Both the position numbers and the translations under genes were made by a program. Below, piece by piece: positions 8,723 to 17,034 of a DNA stretch of 20,479 nt. This DNA comes from an uncultured Flavobacterium sp. (lineage in GTDB: Bacteria > Bacteroidota > Bacteroidia > Flavobacteriales > Flavobacteriaceae), in NCBI RefSeq assembly GCF_946481155.1, contig NZ_CAMLMK010000051.1, forward strand, positions 1-20,479, read 5' to 3'. How positions within the stretch are numbered: the stretch's first letter is position 1; each line of letters opens with the position of its first letter. Below the pieces are notes generated by a model. The model was not told the DNA's origin. It searched no databases and worked only from the letters and a program-made list of their open reading frames with translations.

Positions 8723-10027
8723 TTATTCTTTGACAAACTTAATTTCCATTCCGCCTTGGGTTAACAGCATGGTTTTTGGTCCGAAAGTCATCTTTACGCC
8801 GGCCGGATCGAAAATAAATTCCGTTTCGCTTATCGGGCTTAACGGAAAAGATCCTTGTCCGGTAGCCTGGGCGATCAGCTGGCCTTTGTCGGCTTTAATG
8901 TTGATTTTTAGTGGAATTTCTTTTGAGGAATACGTTCCTTCATAAGATGTTAAAACCGTTTCATTCACTTTAAAGATGGTCAGGTTCGGAAACGCAAATG
9001 GCATTTTGTAATAAATGCTCAGGATGCCAATCATGATATCATTTCGGTTGAAATTATCACCATTCACTATTAAAGATATTCCCAGTTTTTCTGCCGGATA
9101 ATAGCCTACCACTGATTTAAACCCTTCGATGCCTCCGGTATGTCCGAAAAACTTGCGTTCCCCAAAAGGGAAAGTCACCAATCCGATACCATAGCTTTCT
9201 CTAAGTTGCGTCATTTCGTCTACGGAACTCGGTTTCAACAGTTTTCCGCTGAAGATGGCGCGCAGGAAAGCCGTTAAGTCATTAGCCGTCGAAGTAATCG
9301 CTCCTGCCGAAAAAGGCAACGACATGTCCCATTGAGGAATGGCTGTCCATTGTTCACCATTATATGTATAGGATACGACCTCATTCCGGTCGGCTACTGC
9401 GTTATCTACCATATAGGTGTTTTTAAGTTTTAAGCGGTCTACAATCCGGTTTTTCAGATTGGTTTTATAAGGTGTTTTGGTAATGTCTTCGATAATCGAT
9501 CCTAACAGATAATAATTGGAATTGCTGTAAGCTGCTTTTGAATCGGGTTCAAAAACGGGTGCATAAGCCGCAATTCTTGAAATCATGTCTTTTTTGCTAA
9601 CTTTTACCATCATGTTCGCGGTGCTGTCGGCGTTTACATAATCCAAAATCCCGGAGCGGTGGCGCAGCAGATGATTAATTGTAATCTTATCCGCGTTCGG
9701 AATCTTAGGGTAAAATTTGGAAAGCTTCGTGTCAAGGGTCAGTCTTTTCTCCTCAATCAATTGCATAATCATTACCGCTGTAAAGGTTTTGGTAATGGAA
9801 CCTATTTTGTATTTCGTATAACCGTCAGGCTGCGGATTACTTCCCGGGATTCCATAAGCTCTCGAGAAAACCACATTGTCGCCTTCGCGGATGCTTAATT
9901 GTCCCATGAAACGGTTGTTTGCGTTCAGGTAAGTAAGCAAACTGTCGATTTTTCTAAAACGGGTGCTTTCCTGTGCGGAAATCGTCAGTGATAAAAAGGC
10001 TACGAATAAAAAAAGTACTTTTTTCAT
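8723..10027 (-). CDS. Secreted serine hydrolase, beta-lactamase/penicillin-binding (class C) family
   Basis: The 434-residue protein has a Sec signal peptide (1-19, ending SLTISAQ) and all three class C-type motifs: SITK at 77-80 with nucleophile S77, YSN at 167-169, and HTGG at 296-299 in place of KTG. The HTG variant is common in esterases, D-aminopeptidases and peptidase-like members, so hydrolysis of a peptide or ester in the periplasm is more likely than true antibiotic resistance. Residues from about 360 form a beta-rich C-terminal add-on domain often seen in this superfamily. It lies 36 bp after polA on the same strand but has its own candidate -7 element. The exact substrate cannot be told from sequence. 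Confidence 0.9.
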   Translation of the reverse strand: MKKVLFLFVAFLSLTISAQESTRFRKIDSLLTYLNANNRFMGQLSIREGDNVVFSRAYGIPGSNPQPDGYTKYKIGSITKTFTAVMIMQLIEEKRLTLDTKLSKFYPKIPNADKITINHLLRHRSGILDYVNADSTANMMVKVSKKDMISRIAAYAPVFEPDSKAAYSNSNYYLLGSIIEDITKTPYKTNLKNRIVDRLKLKNTYMVDNAVADRNEVVSYTYNGEQWTAIPQWDMSLPFSAGAITSTANDLTAFLRAIFSGKLLKPSSVDEMTQLRESYGIGLVTFPFGERKFFGHTGGIEGFKSVVGYYPAEKLGISLIVNGDNFNRNDIMIGILSIYYKMPFAFPNLTIFKVNETVLTSYEGTYSSKEIPLKINIKADKGQLIAQATGQGSFPLSPISETEFIFDPAGVKMTFGPKTMLLTQGGMEIKFVKE

Positions 10028-10054
10028 GATTTTTTATTTTGTCAATAATCCTGC

Positions 10055-10062
10055 CAAACCTA
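10055..10062 (-). promoter_or_regulatory. Candidate -7 element for the serine hydrolase gene
   Basis: TAGGTTTG on the minus strand matches TAnnTTTG, lies immediately after the polA stop, and ends 27 bp before the hydrolase ATG. No clear -33 element is present. Confidence 0.35.
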
Positions 10063-10063
10063 A

Positions 10064-12898
10064 TCAATGAGCCTCCAGCCAGTTTCTTCCTTCGCCCATA
10101 TCCACATCCAAAGGTACTTCCAGTTTGAAGGCATTTTCCATTTCGTGCTTGATCATCGGCTTGATTTTGTCCAATTCACTATTATGAACGTCAAAAACAA
10201 GTTCATCGTGTACCTGAAGCAACATTTTTGATTTCCAGTTTTCCGAAACCAGCTTTTTATGGATGTTGATCATGGCAATTTTGATGATATCCGCAGCGCT
10301 TCCCTGGATAGGAGCATTGACTGCATTTCGTTCAGCACCACCACGGACAACCGCATTGGCTGAATTAATATCTTTTAAATAACGGCGTCTTCCGGAAACG
10401 GTCTGAACATAACCATGTTCTCTGGCAAATTCCACCTGTTCGTGGATAAATTCTCTTAATCGCGGATAAGTTTTGTAATAAGCGTCGATCAAAGCGGCAC
10501 TTTCACTTCGGGATAAATTGGTCTGGTTACTCAATCCGAAGGCGGAAACCCCATAGATAATTCCAAAGTTCACCGTTTTGGCATGGCTACGCTGTTCTTT
10601 GGTTACTTCCTCCAACGGAACATTGAAGACTTTCGCAGCCGTACTTCGGTGAATGTCTTCCCCTTGCTGGAAGGCTTTTATCATATTTTGCTCGCCACTC
10701 ACGGCAGCAATGACGCGCAATTCAATCTGTGAATAATCGGCAGAAAGCAACGTGTAATTTTCATCTCTTGCGATAAAGGCTTTGCGAATCAGACGGCCTC
10801 TTTCGGTACGGATTGGGATATTCTGTAAATTCGGATTATTTGAGCTTAAACGTCCGGTCGCTGCTACCGTTTGCATGTAATCCGTATGAACGCGCTGTGT
10901 TTTTGCATCGACCTGTAGCGGTAAAGCATTGATGTAAGTACTTTGCAATTTCACCATCTGACGCCAGTCAAGAATCTGTTTTATGATGTCATGTTCGTTA
11001 GCCAAATAGCTTAATACTTCCTCTCCGGTTGCATATTGACCTGTTTTGGTTTTCTTTTGTTTGGCACCGCCGATTTTCATTTTTTCAAAAAGCACTTCGC
11101 CCAATTGTTTTGGTGAGGCTAAATTGAATTTCTCGCCAGCGGTTTCATAGATTTTCTGTTCTAATTCCTTGATTTCGATATCCATTTCTTTCGACATCGA
11201 ATTCAGGAAGTCAACATCCAATCGGATACCTTCGCGTTCCATCGAAGCCAGTACTTCAATAAGCGGGATTTCGATTTCTTCAAACAGTTTCTTAGTTTCG
11301 GTACTGTCTAATTTCGGGTCGAAGACTTCTTTCAGCTGCAATGTAACATCGGCATCTTCAACGGCATATTCCTTGATGTCTTCCAAAGCGACGTCGCGCA
11401 TTGATTTTTGGTTTTTCCCTTTTTTCCCGATTAAGGTTTCGATGGATTTTGGAGAATATTTGAGATAAGTTTCTGCCAATACATCCATGTTGTGACGCAT
11501 GTCGGGATTGATCAGATAGTGTGCAATCATGGTGTCGAACACTTTTCCTTTCACGGAAACGCCATAATTTGCTAGTATTTTTAAGTCGTATTTTATATTC
11601 TGGCCGATTTTCTCAATATTCTCATTTTCAAAAAACGGGACTAATTTTTCCAATAGTGTTTTCGCTTCCTCCTGATTTTCCGGAAACGGAATATAGTAAC
11701 CTTTTCCTTTTTCCCATGAGAATGACATGCCTACCAGTTCGGCGTTAAGTGCATCAATTCCGGTAGTTTCGGTGTCGAAGCATACGGATTTTTGCTGTAA
11801 TAAAGTTTGAAGGAACAATTGAACGCCCAAATTCCCCTGTACGATTTCGTAATGATGATTTGTGTTTTCTAAGGTGTCATAATACCCGTGATGTGCTTCC
11901 GGAGTTTCGCTGTCGCCACTATCGAAAAGTGAGAATTGGTCTTCGTTTTTTGCGGCAGGTTTTCTGGCTGGAGCGGCTGTTCCGTTATCTGTTGAAATTT
12001 CGTCGTAGTCTTTTCCGCTGCCGAAAAGCTTGTCGAATTGTGCTTTCAGCTGACGGAATTCCAATTCCATAAACAATGCTTCTGTTTTCTCAACATCGGG
12101 TTTGGATAATTCATAATCGGCTTCGTTAAATTCTACGGAGCAGTCGAGTAGGATGGTGGCCAGTTTTTTGGATAGGATGCCTTGTTCTTTGTTGGCTTCG
12201 ATTTTCTCTTTTAAGGCGCCCTTCAGTTTATCGGTATTTGCCAATAAATTTTCCATGGAGCCAAATTCGGCTAATAATTTCTTTGCTGTTTTTTCACCCA
12301 CGCCAGGTAAGCCGGGAATGTTATCTACCGCGTCACCCATCATTCCAAGGAAATCAATAACCTGTAACGGATGCTGCACTTCAAATTTTGCCTGTACTTC
12401 CGGGATACCCCAGATTTCAATATCGTTCCCCAGACGTGCCGGTCGGTACATGAAAATGTTTTCAGAAACCAATTGCGCAAAATCCTTGTCCGGCGTCACC
12501 ATGAAAACCTGAAAGTTTTCTTTCTCGGCCTGTTTGGCTATGGTTCCGATTAAATCATCGGCTTCGCAACCGTGCAATTCTATGATCGGAATGTGCATCG
12601 CTTTAAGAAGTTCCTGAATATAAGGTACGGCAATTTTTATCGCTTCGGGTGTTGCGTCACGATTGGCTTTGTAGTCGGCATACATCTCGCTTCTCACATG
12701 GCTTCCCCCGTTATCGAATGCTACGGCTAAATGGTCCGGTTTTTCACGCTTGATTACATCAATCAGGGAATTCATAAATCCTAGAACAGCGGAAGTATCC
12801 AGTCCTTTGGAATTTATTCTTGGGTTTTTGATAAAAGCGTAGTAGCCACGGAAAATTAAGGCGTAAGCATCGAGCAGGAAAAGACGTTTTTGCGACAT
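10064..12898 (-). CDS. polA: DNA polymerase I
   Basis: Pol I fills gaps and removes RNA primers. The 944-residue protein has the full three-domain plan. The 5'-3' exonuclease (1-290) shows LDAYALIFRGYYA, GCEADDLIG (110-118) and TPDKDF (135-140). The 3'-5' proofreading domain (about 345-530) has D375 and E377 in FDTET, D438, Y511 and D515, matching the Klenow residues, so proofreading looks active. The polymerase domain has motif A SADYSQIELR (D721), motif B K774/F778/Y782, and motif C HDE (897-899). F778 corresponds to Klenow F762. A poorly conserved linker (about 295-340) joins the first two domains. It is encoded divergently from the secreted protein at 13138. Confidence 0.98.
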   Translation of the reverse strand: MSQKRLFLLDAYALIFRGYYAFIKNPRINSKGLDTSAVLGFMNSLIDVIKREKPDHLAVAFDNGGSHVRSEMYADYKANRDATPEAIKIAVPYIQELLKAMHIPIIELHGCEADDLIGTIAKQAEKENFQVFMVTPDKDFAQLVSENIFMYRPARLGNDIEIWGIPEVQAKFEVQHPLQVIDFLGMMGDAVDNIPGLPGVGEKTAKKLLAEFGSMENLLANTDKLKGALKEKIEANKEQGILSKKLATILLDCSVEFNEADYELSKPDVEKTEALFMELEFRQLKAQFDKLFGSGKDYDEISTDNGTAAPARKPAAKNEDQFSLFDSGDSETPEAHHGYYDTLENTNHHYEIVQGNLGVQLFLQTLLQQKSVCFDTETTGIDALNAELVGMSFSWEKGKGYYIPFPENQEEAKTLLEKLVPFFENENIEKIGQNIKYDLKILANYGVSVKGKVFDTMIAHYLINPDMRHNMDVLAETYLKYSPKSIETLIGKKGKNQKSMRDVALEDIKEYAVEDADVTLQLKEVFDPKLDSTETKKLFEEIEIPLIEVLASMEREGIRLDVDFLNSMSKEMDIEIKELEQKIYETAGEKFNLASPKQLGEVLFEKMKIGGAKQKKTKTGQYATGEEVLSYLANEHDIIKQILDWRQMVKLQSTYINALPLQVDAKTQRVHTDYMQTVAATGRLSSNNPNLQNIPIRTERGRLIRKAFIARDENYTLLSADYSQIELRVIAAVSGEQNMIKAFQQGEDIHRSTAAKVFNVPLEEVTKEQRSHAKTVNFGIIYGVSAFGLSNQTNLSRSESAALIDAYYKTYPRLREFIHEQVEFAREHGYVQTVSGRRRYLKDINSANAVVRGGAERNAVNAPIQGSAADIIKIAMINIHKKLVSENWKSKMLLQVHDELVFDVHNSELDKIKPMIKHEMENAFKLEVPLDVDMGEGRNWLEAH

Positions 12899-13137
12899 GA
12901 TTGCATTTGAATTAAAGATTTCAAATATAGGTAAAAAACAGAACTTTCATTCGTGGGTTTTTTTAACATTTTGTGTGTTTGGCCGGTAACAAAAAGACGT
13001 CAATTTGTTAAAATTTAATGAAATATTCAAAAACAACTGGCATTTCTGGCTAAAGAATTGTTAAAAATTCAGTCTATTGTATTTTGTATTGCGAAATTTA
13101 TTTTTTTTGCGTTGTGAATCTCAAATGAAGAGGATAT
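12899..13137. other. AT-rich divergent spacer between polA and the secreted protein gene
   Basis: This 239-bp spacer holds the polA -7 element on minus. On plus I see only a weak promoter candidate, TTG (13077-13079) and TTTTTTTG (13102-13109, one mismatch to TAnnTTTG) 22 bp apart. Two similar stretches, TTGTTAAAATTTAATG (from about 13006) and TTGTTAAAAATTCAGT (from about 13059), repeat about 50 bp apart. I find no ORF or RNA gene. Confidence 0.4.
12922..12929 (-). promoter_or_regulatory. Candidate -7 element for polA
   Basis: TATATTTG on the minus strand matches TAnnTTTG and ends 23 bp before the polA ATG. No good -33 TTG is visible. Confidence 0.4.
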
Positions 13138-14640
13138 ATGAAAGGAAAATTATTGAAGATTTTATTATTTTCATTGACAGGCTTTATGTCAATGATGTTA
13201 CAGGCGCAGGTAGGAATCGGAACGACCACTCCAAGCGCAAGTTCAATCTTAGAGTTGGCTTCTACCACTCAGGGGATGTTAGCCCCGCGAATGACTTCAG
13301 CACAAAGAGCGGACATCTTGTCGCCAGCCAATGGATTAATGGTTTATGATACCGACAACAAAGCCCTTTATTTTTACGATGCTTCGGCTTCGACATGGGT
13401 GAAATCTCTTGGCGATAAAGATGAAAGATCGAATTTTAAGCGTATAAAATCCACAGATGTTTTAGCAACAGTTTTAGCAGCAGAAAGAGCGGCAGGAGGT
13501 GGAACCAAATACCTGTTGAATGCTACGACTTTATATGAAATCAACGGGACTGTCATTTTTGATTTGCCGGTTGAGTTAAACAATGCCTATGTTTATGGTC
13601 TGGATTCCTCAGACGACAAAATGATCCGTGCCGGAGGAGACCTCTTTACGGGAAGCTCTGGCGGAAGTATTAAATCACTAACTTTGAATGTGACCGGCGG
13701 CAAGCTGTTTAATCTTATGGGGAATGGTACTCAGGGTCTGATCTTCAGGGATTGTATAGTGGCAGGCTGTACAAATGTTGGGGTAATTGATAATTTCTTC
13801 TTTGTTTTTAATTCCATAGTTCAGTACACAGGAAATACTACAGGGATTATCTATAAGAATACCGCAAAACTATTGCTCAGTAATACTGCGTGGTTTTCCA
13901 CTAATACAGGTACTTATGAAAAGTTAGAAGGAACGTTCGGCTTGGTCCTGAAACAGGGCGGGTTTTTAGAGGTTACAGGATCAGCTATAGGATTTGATGT
14001 GTCTGCAAACCCTGTCATTACAGGAGATGCCATTATGGAATCCGTTGTGTTTACGGGATCAAATACGGCTGGTTATGTTAGCAAATATACTACAGGATCC
14101 TACCTGAATTATAATTTCAATAACAGTTGGGCAATCCGATGTACAGGTATTCCAACCGAAGCGGATGCCCAGGCTACGGCCAACCTCTATCTAGACCGGA
14201 CACAGGGAGTGCCTACGGTTACTCCAAATGCGACTAACAGCACGCCGCCTTATTCTAAAGTCCCGGGAACAACAATTGCTACCAACTTATTTCGTGTGGG
14301 AACGGGTACAAGTCCTGTGTCATCTGCCAGCAATCGCTTGCAGTATATTGGTAAGAAATCCAGAATTTTCAATTTAAATGCTGCAGTTTCAATCCAGGGT
14401 TCTTCGGGGACAAGTGATCATTTGTTCTTTTTCGTGAAGTTTACTGCTGCCGGCGTTGCAACGGTACTAAATGCAACAGAAACTTACATTGATACCGACT
14501 CAGGTCATGTTCAGAATTTTTCCGTGAGCGGAACAGCACAATTGAATTCAGGGGATTATGTGGAATTGCATGTAGCCCGGGTTGCCGGAGAAGCTGTTAA
14601 GACGCTTAGCATTAGATCGCTAAATATGTCGATGAACTAA
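13138..14640 (+). CDS. Secreted beta-rich protein with tail-spike-like plan (unknown function)
   Basis: The 500-residue protein starts with a signal peptide (1-23, ending MMLQAQ). The region VGIGTTTPSASSILEL...GMLAPRMTSAQR...GLMVYDTDNKALYFYD (25-82) is a segment widespread in secreted Bacteroidota proteins and resembling phage tail-fibre N-termini. Residues about 130-330 are rich in short G/N/T/V strands with turn-like spacing, suggestive of a right-handed beta-helix. From about 380 the alternating hydrophobic pattern (NRLQYIGKKSRIFNLNAAVS, then DHLFFFVKF) suggests a jelly-roll of C1q/TNF or tail-tip type. No obvious type IX secretion C-terminal domain is seen; it ends SLNMSMN. Adhesion or sugar/polymer binding at the surface is plausible but is inference. 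The ATG at 13138 directly precedes the signal peptide. Confidence 0.75.
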   Translation: MKGKLLKILLFSLTGFMSMMLQAQVGIGTTTPSASSILELASTTQGMLAPRMTSAQRADILSPANGLMVYDTDNKALYFYDASASTWVKSLGDKDERSNFKRIKSTDVLATVLAAERAAGGGTKYLLNATTLYEINGTVIFDLPVELNNAYVYGLDSSDDKMIRAGGDLFTGSSGGSIKSLTLNVTGGKLFNLMGNGTQGLIFRDCIVAGCTNVGVIDNFFFVFNSIVQYTGNTTGIIYKNTAKLLLSNTAWFSTNTGTYEKLEGTFGLVLKQGGFLEVTGSAIGFDVSANPVITGDAIMESVVFTGSNTAGYVSKYTTGSYLNYNFNNSWAIRCTGIPTEADAQATANLYLDRTQGVPTVTPNATNSTPPYSKVPGTTIATNLFRVGTGTSPVSSASNRLQYIGKKSRIFNLNAAVSIQGSSGTSDHLFFFVKFTAAGVATVLNATETYIDTDSGHVQNFSVSGTAQLNSGDYVELHVARVAGEAVKTLSIRSLNMSMN

Positions 14641-14669
14641 TATGCCGTTAAAAAAAGCCTAAGAATGCA

Positions 14670-14699
14670 TTGATTTCATCATCATTAGTTGTTACTTTG
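14670..14699 (+). promoter_or_regulatory. Candidate promoter for the metallophosphoesterase gene
   Basis: TTG (14670-14672) lies 19 bp from TTACTTTG (14692-14699), one mismatch to TAnnTTTG, which ends 23 bp before the ATG. No terminator is seen between it and the preceding gene, so read-through is also possible. Confidence 0.35.
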
Positions 14700-14722
14700 T
14701 TTATTCAAAAAACAAAAGAATA

Positions 14723-15952
14723 ATGCGTTTAGTTTTCATAGGAGCAATTCTTCTTTTAGTGGAATTGTATGCTTTCCAGGCATTTAGGACCATAACAAGA
14801 GAAAAGTGGATTTTGTATGCCTACGAAATCACGAGCTTTTTGGCATTTGTCTATATAATTTATGGTTTTAGTCAGTTTGACAAGGCTATAGGGCAGAACA
14901 AGCTCACCCTTTTCACGATGGGAATGCTTTTGATTACCATTGTTCCGAAGCTGCTTATAGCGATAATCCTTTTGGGTGAAGATATCTTTAGGATGTTTGC
15001 CACCATAATCAATTATTTTACGCAGGCGGACAATATCAGGGAATCCATTCCCGGCAGAAGGAAATTTATCAGCCAGGTCGCAATCGGTTTGGCAGCCATT
15101 CCTTTTACTTCTTTGCTCTATGGCATGACGAAAGGGAAATACAATTATAAAGTCATAAAACAGATTTTGTTCTTTCCTGATTTGCCCGAGAGTTTTGACG
15201 GAATGACGATAACGCAAATTTCAGATGTACACAGCGGTAGTTTTGACGATCCGGAAAAAATTGAATATGCGATTGATTTGGTGAACCAGCAAAAATCAGA
15301 CCTGATACTTTTTACGGGTGATATTGTGAATACCCATGCTACGGAAATGCATCCGTGGATTGAGACATTCCGAAAAATTGAAACACCAAAATTCGGTAAG
15401 TATTCGGTTTTAGGAAATCACGATTATGGTGAGTATGTTGAGTGGCCTTCCCGCGAAGCAAAAGTTCAGAATTTCCAGGATATAAAAGACCTACACCGTC
15501 AGATTGATTTCAAACTGTTGTTGAATGAAAACGTGAAAATCCAAAATGGTACGGATGAAATTGCGTTGATCGGTGTTGAAAACTGGGGCGTGAAATTCAA
15601 GCAGGCCGGTGATCTGACGAAAGCTTCTATGGGAGTTAAAAAAGAAGACTTTAAGATACTGATGAGTCACGATCCGTCGCATTGGAATGCTGAGGTGCAA
15701 CACCATGAAAATCATTATCATCTGACGTTGGCCGGACATACTCACGGTTTGCAGTTTGGTATTGAAATTCCTGGGATTTTACGTTGGAGTCCAGTGCAAT
15801 ATGTATACAAACAATGGGCGGGATTGTATGAAAATGTTGGACGCTATGTTTATGTTAACAGAGGCTTTGGTTTTCATGCTTATCCTGGGCGAGTTGGTAT
15901 TTGGCCGGAAATAACGGTAATTCAACTAAAAAAAGGCGAAAGAATAGCATAA
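14723..15952 (+). CDS. Membrane-anchored metallophosphoesterase (YkuE-like, calcineurin superfamily)
   Basis: The 409-residue protein has the full dimetal phosphoesterase set: DVH (D168, H170), GD (D200), GNHD (N232, H233, D234), H316 in SHDPSH and GHTH (H339, H341). This resembles YkuE and the LpxG-type UDP-diacylglucosamine hydrolases. The N-terminus has three hydrophobic spans (about 2-20, 34-50, 62-85). A fourth (117-133) directly follows GRRKFISQ, which looks like a twin-arginine motif. Charged loops (R22, R26, K28; R90, R106, R112-K114) predict loops 1 and 3 in the cytoplasm and the enzyme domain outside. Substrate is unknown: lipid headgroup or sugar nucleotide are candidates. The cysteine-free thioredoxin gene follows 76 bp later on the same strand. 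Confidence 0.92.
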   Translation: MRLVFIGAILLLVELYAFQAFRTITREKWILYAYEITSFLAFVYIIYGFSQFDKAIGQNKLTLFTMGMLLITIVPKLLIAIILLGEDIFRMFATIINYFTQADNIRESIPGRRKFISQVAIGLAAIPFTSLLYGMTKGKYNYKVIKQILFFPDLPESFDGMTITQISDVHSGSFDDPEKIEYAIDLVNQQKSDLILFTGDIVNTHATEMHPWIETFRKIETPKFGKYSVLGNHDYGEYVEWPSREAKVQNFQDIKDLHRQIDFKLLLNENVKIQNGTDEIALIGVENWGVKFKQAGDLTKASMGVKKEDFKILMSHDPSHWNAEVQHHENHYHLTLAGHTHGLQFGIEIPGILRWSPVQYVYKQWAGLYENVGRYVYVNRGFGFHAYPGRVGIWPEITVIQLKKGERIA

Positions 15953-15966
15953 ATGGCTAAAAATAT

Positions 15967-15974
15967 TATATTTG
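15967..15974 (+). promoter_or_regulatory. Candidate -7 element for the thioredoxin-like gene
   Basis: TATATTTG matches TAnnTTTG exactly, lies 14 bp after the phosphoesterase stop and 54 bp before the next ATG. There is no clear -33 element. Confidence 0.4.
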
Positions 15975-16028
15975 TATACTATTTATTTAAGAACAATAGT
16001 TTTTAATTAATCTAAACATTTCTCGCTT

Positions 16029-16325
16029 ATGTCAAAATTTGGAGAACTTATTAATACACAAGTCCCTGTATTAATTGATTTTTATACCGATTGGAATGAG
16101 TCTTCAGTTTCCATGCATCCTGTAATCCGGGATGTGGCCGCTGCACTTGGTGACCGCGCTAAAGTGATTAAAATTGACGTTGACAAAAACCAGGAACTGG
16201 CCGAAGCGCTTCGTATTAAAGGATTGCCTACATTAATGATCTACAAAGAAGGTCAGATGGTCTGGAGACAATCCGGCGAATTGGATGCGAATACTATTAT
16301 TGGCTTGGTTCAGGAGAATTCTTAG
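16029..16325 (+). CDS. Thioredoxin-fold protein lacking the active-site cysteines
   Basis: The 98-residue product follows the thioredoxin pattern: VPVLIDFYTDW (12-22), then the active-site position, VIKIDVDKNQELAEAL, and the cis-proline segment GLPTLMIYK with a final G-x-L helix. Where CGPC should follow the tryptophan, it reads WNESS (22-26). No cysteine occurs anywhere, so dithiol-disulfide exchange is impossible. The rest of the fold looks intact, which argues against decay. Structural, chaperone-like or partner-binding roles are inferred. There is no signal peptide, so it is cytosolic. Its stop overlaps the stop of the convergent deacetylase gene. Confidence 0.88.
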   Translation: MSKFGELINTQVPVLIDFYTDWNESSVSMHPVIRDVAAALGDRAKVIKIDVDKNQELAEALRIKGLPTLMIYKEGQMVWRQSGELDANTIIGLVQENS

Positions 16326-16966
16326 TCGATAGTATCGAACTGAAATCCTTTTTCTTTTAAAATTTCAATCGCTTTAGGTAGCGCATATTTCAAATTCGGA
16401 AACGCTTTTACACTATCGTGAAATACGATAATACTTCCTTGTGTAGTGTTCTTGGTTACGTTTTCCAGGCACTTTTCCGGCGAAACATTTGTGTCGAAAT
16501 CGGCACTCAAAACATCCCACATAATAATTTCATAACCTTGTTTGCGAAGTTTAGCAGATTGTGACATCCTTATTTTTCCATATGGAGGACGAAAGAGTTT
16601 CTGCCATCTTCCATCTGTTGTTTGCTTTCTGATTTCTTCCTCGCACAATTTTACATTTTCAAGATATTTTTTTGTTGCCGTCTTCCATCCCTGAACATGG
16701 TTAAAGGTATGATTCCCGATGGTATGTCCCTCTGAAACGAGTTTTTTAAAAAGATCCGGATGCTTCTGAATGTTATTGCCCAAGCAGAAGAAAGTCGCCT
16801 TGATATCGTGTTTTTTTAGTACGGAGAGAATCCATTCGGTGATTTCCGGAGTAGGGCCGTCGTCAAATGTAAGGTATACTTTTCCGTCAGTATTCGGGAG
16901 GTCCCAAACCTGGTTGGAGAATAATCGCTTAATGATTTTATTGGTCTTTATCCAGTACAGATTCAT
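16322..16966 (-). CDS. Polysaccharide deacetylase (NodB homology, CE4 family)
   Basis: The 214-residue protein carries the CE4 motifs in order: TFDDGP (33-38, with D35 catalytic base and D36 metal ligand), H86-x3-H90 in NHTFNH completing the metal triad, RPPYG (126-130), WDVLSADF (150-157) and the late FHDS (182-185) with H183. The enzyme should remove N-acetyl groups from a GlcNAc polymer such as peptidoglycan or an exopolysaccharide. There is no clear signal peptide; the short basic and hydrophobic N-terminus (MNLYWIKTNKIIKRL) is ambiguous, so location is uncertain. It converges on the thioredoxin-like gene with a 4-bp overlap. Its ATG lies just 4 bp beyond the terminator of the DUF2723 gene. 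Confidence 0.93.
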   Translation of the reverse strand: MNLYWIKTNKIIKRLFSNQVWDLPNTDGKVYLTFDDGPTPEITEWILSVLKKHDIKATFFCLGNNIQKHPDLFKKLVSEGHTIGNHTFNHVQGWKTATKKYLENVKLCEEEIRKQTTDGRWQKLFRPPYGKIRMSQSAKLRKQGYEIIMWDVLSADFDTNVSPEKCLENVTKNTTQGSIIVFHDSVKAFPNLKYALPKAIEILKEKGFQFDTID

Positions 16967-16970
16967 ACCA

Positions 16971-17010
16971 TAAAAATAGGGCTTTCAAAGTTAAAAACCT
17001 TAAAAGCCCT
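16971..17010 (-). terminator. Intrinsic terminator of the DUF2723 gene
   Basis: On the minus strand AGGGCTTT (17003-17010) pairs with AAAGCCCT (16978-16985), followed by ATTTTTA. It starts 24 bp after the DUF2723 stop. The 17-nt loop contains a possible promoter -7 element for the next gene. Confidence 0.65.
16986..16993 (-). promoter_or_regulatory. Candidate -7 element for the deacetylase, inside the terminator loop
   Basis: TAACTTTG matches TAnnTTTG and would place the start about 13 nt upstream of the deacetylase ATG. A -33 TTG is not evident. The alternative is read-through from the DUF2723 gene. Confidence 0.3.
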
Positions 17011-17034
17011 GCTTTAAATTATGCGAAAATTACA

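Noticed and set aside
8723..10027. Antibiotic-resistance AmpC beta-lactamase
   Set aside because: The third motif is HTG rather than KTG and there is an extra C-terminal domain, which fits the broader serine hydrolase group better; no AmpR-like regulator is nearby.
13077..13349. 90-codon plus-strand ORF overlapping the secreted protein gene
   Set aside because: It runs in another frame over the signal peptide and N-terminal module of the real gene and shows no family features.
16029..16325. Thioredoxin-like gene as a pseudogene
   Set aside because: The frame is open, the length is normal, and all fold markers except the cysteines are kept.
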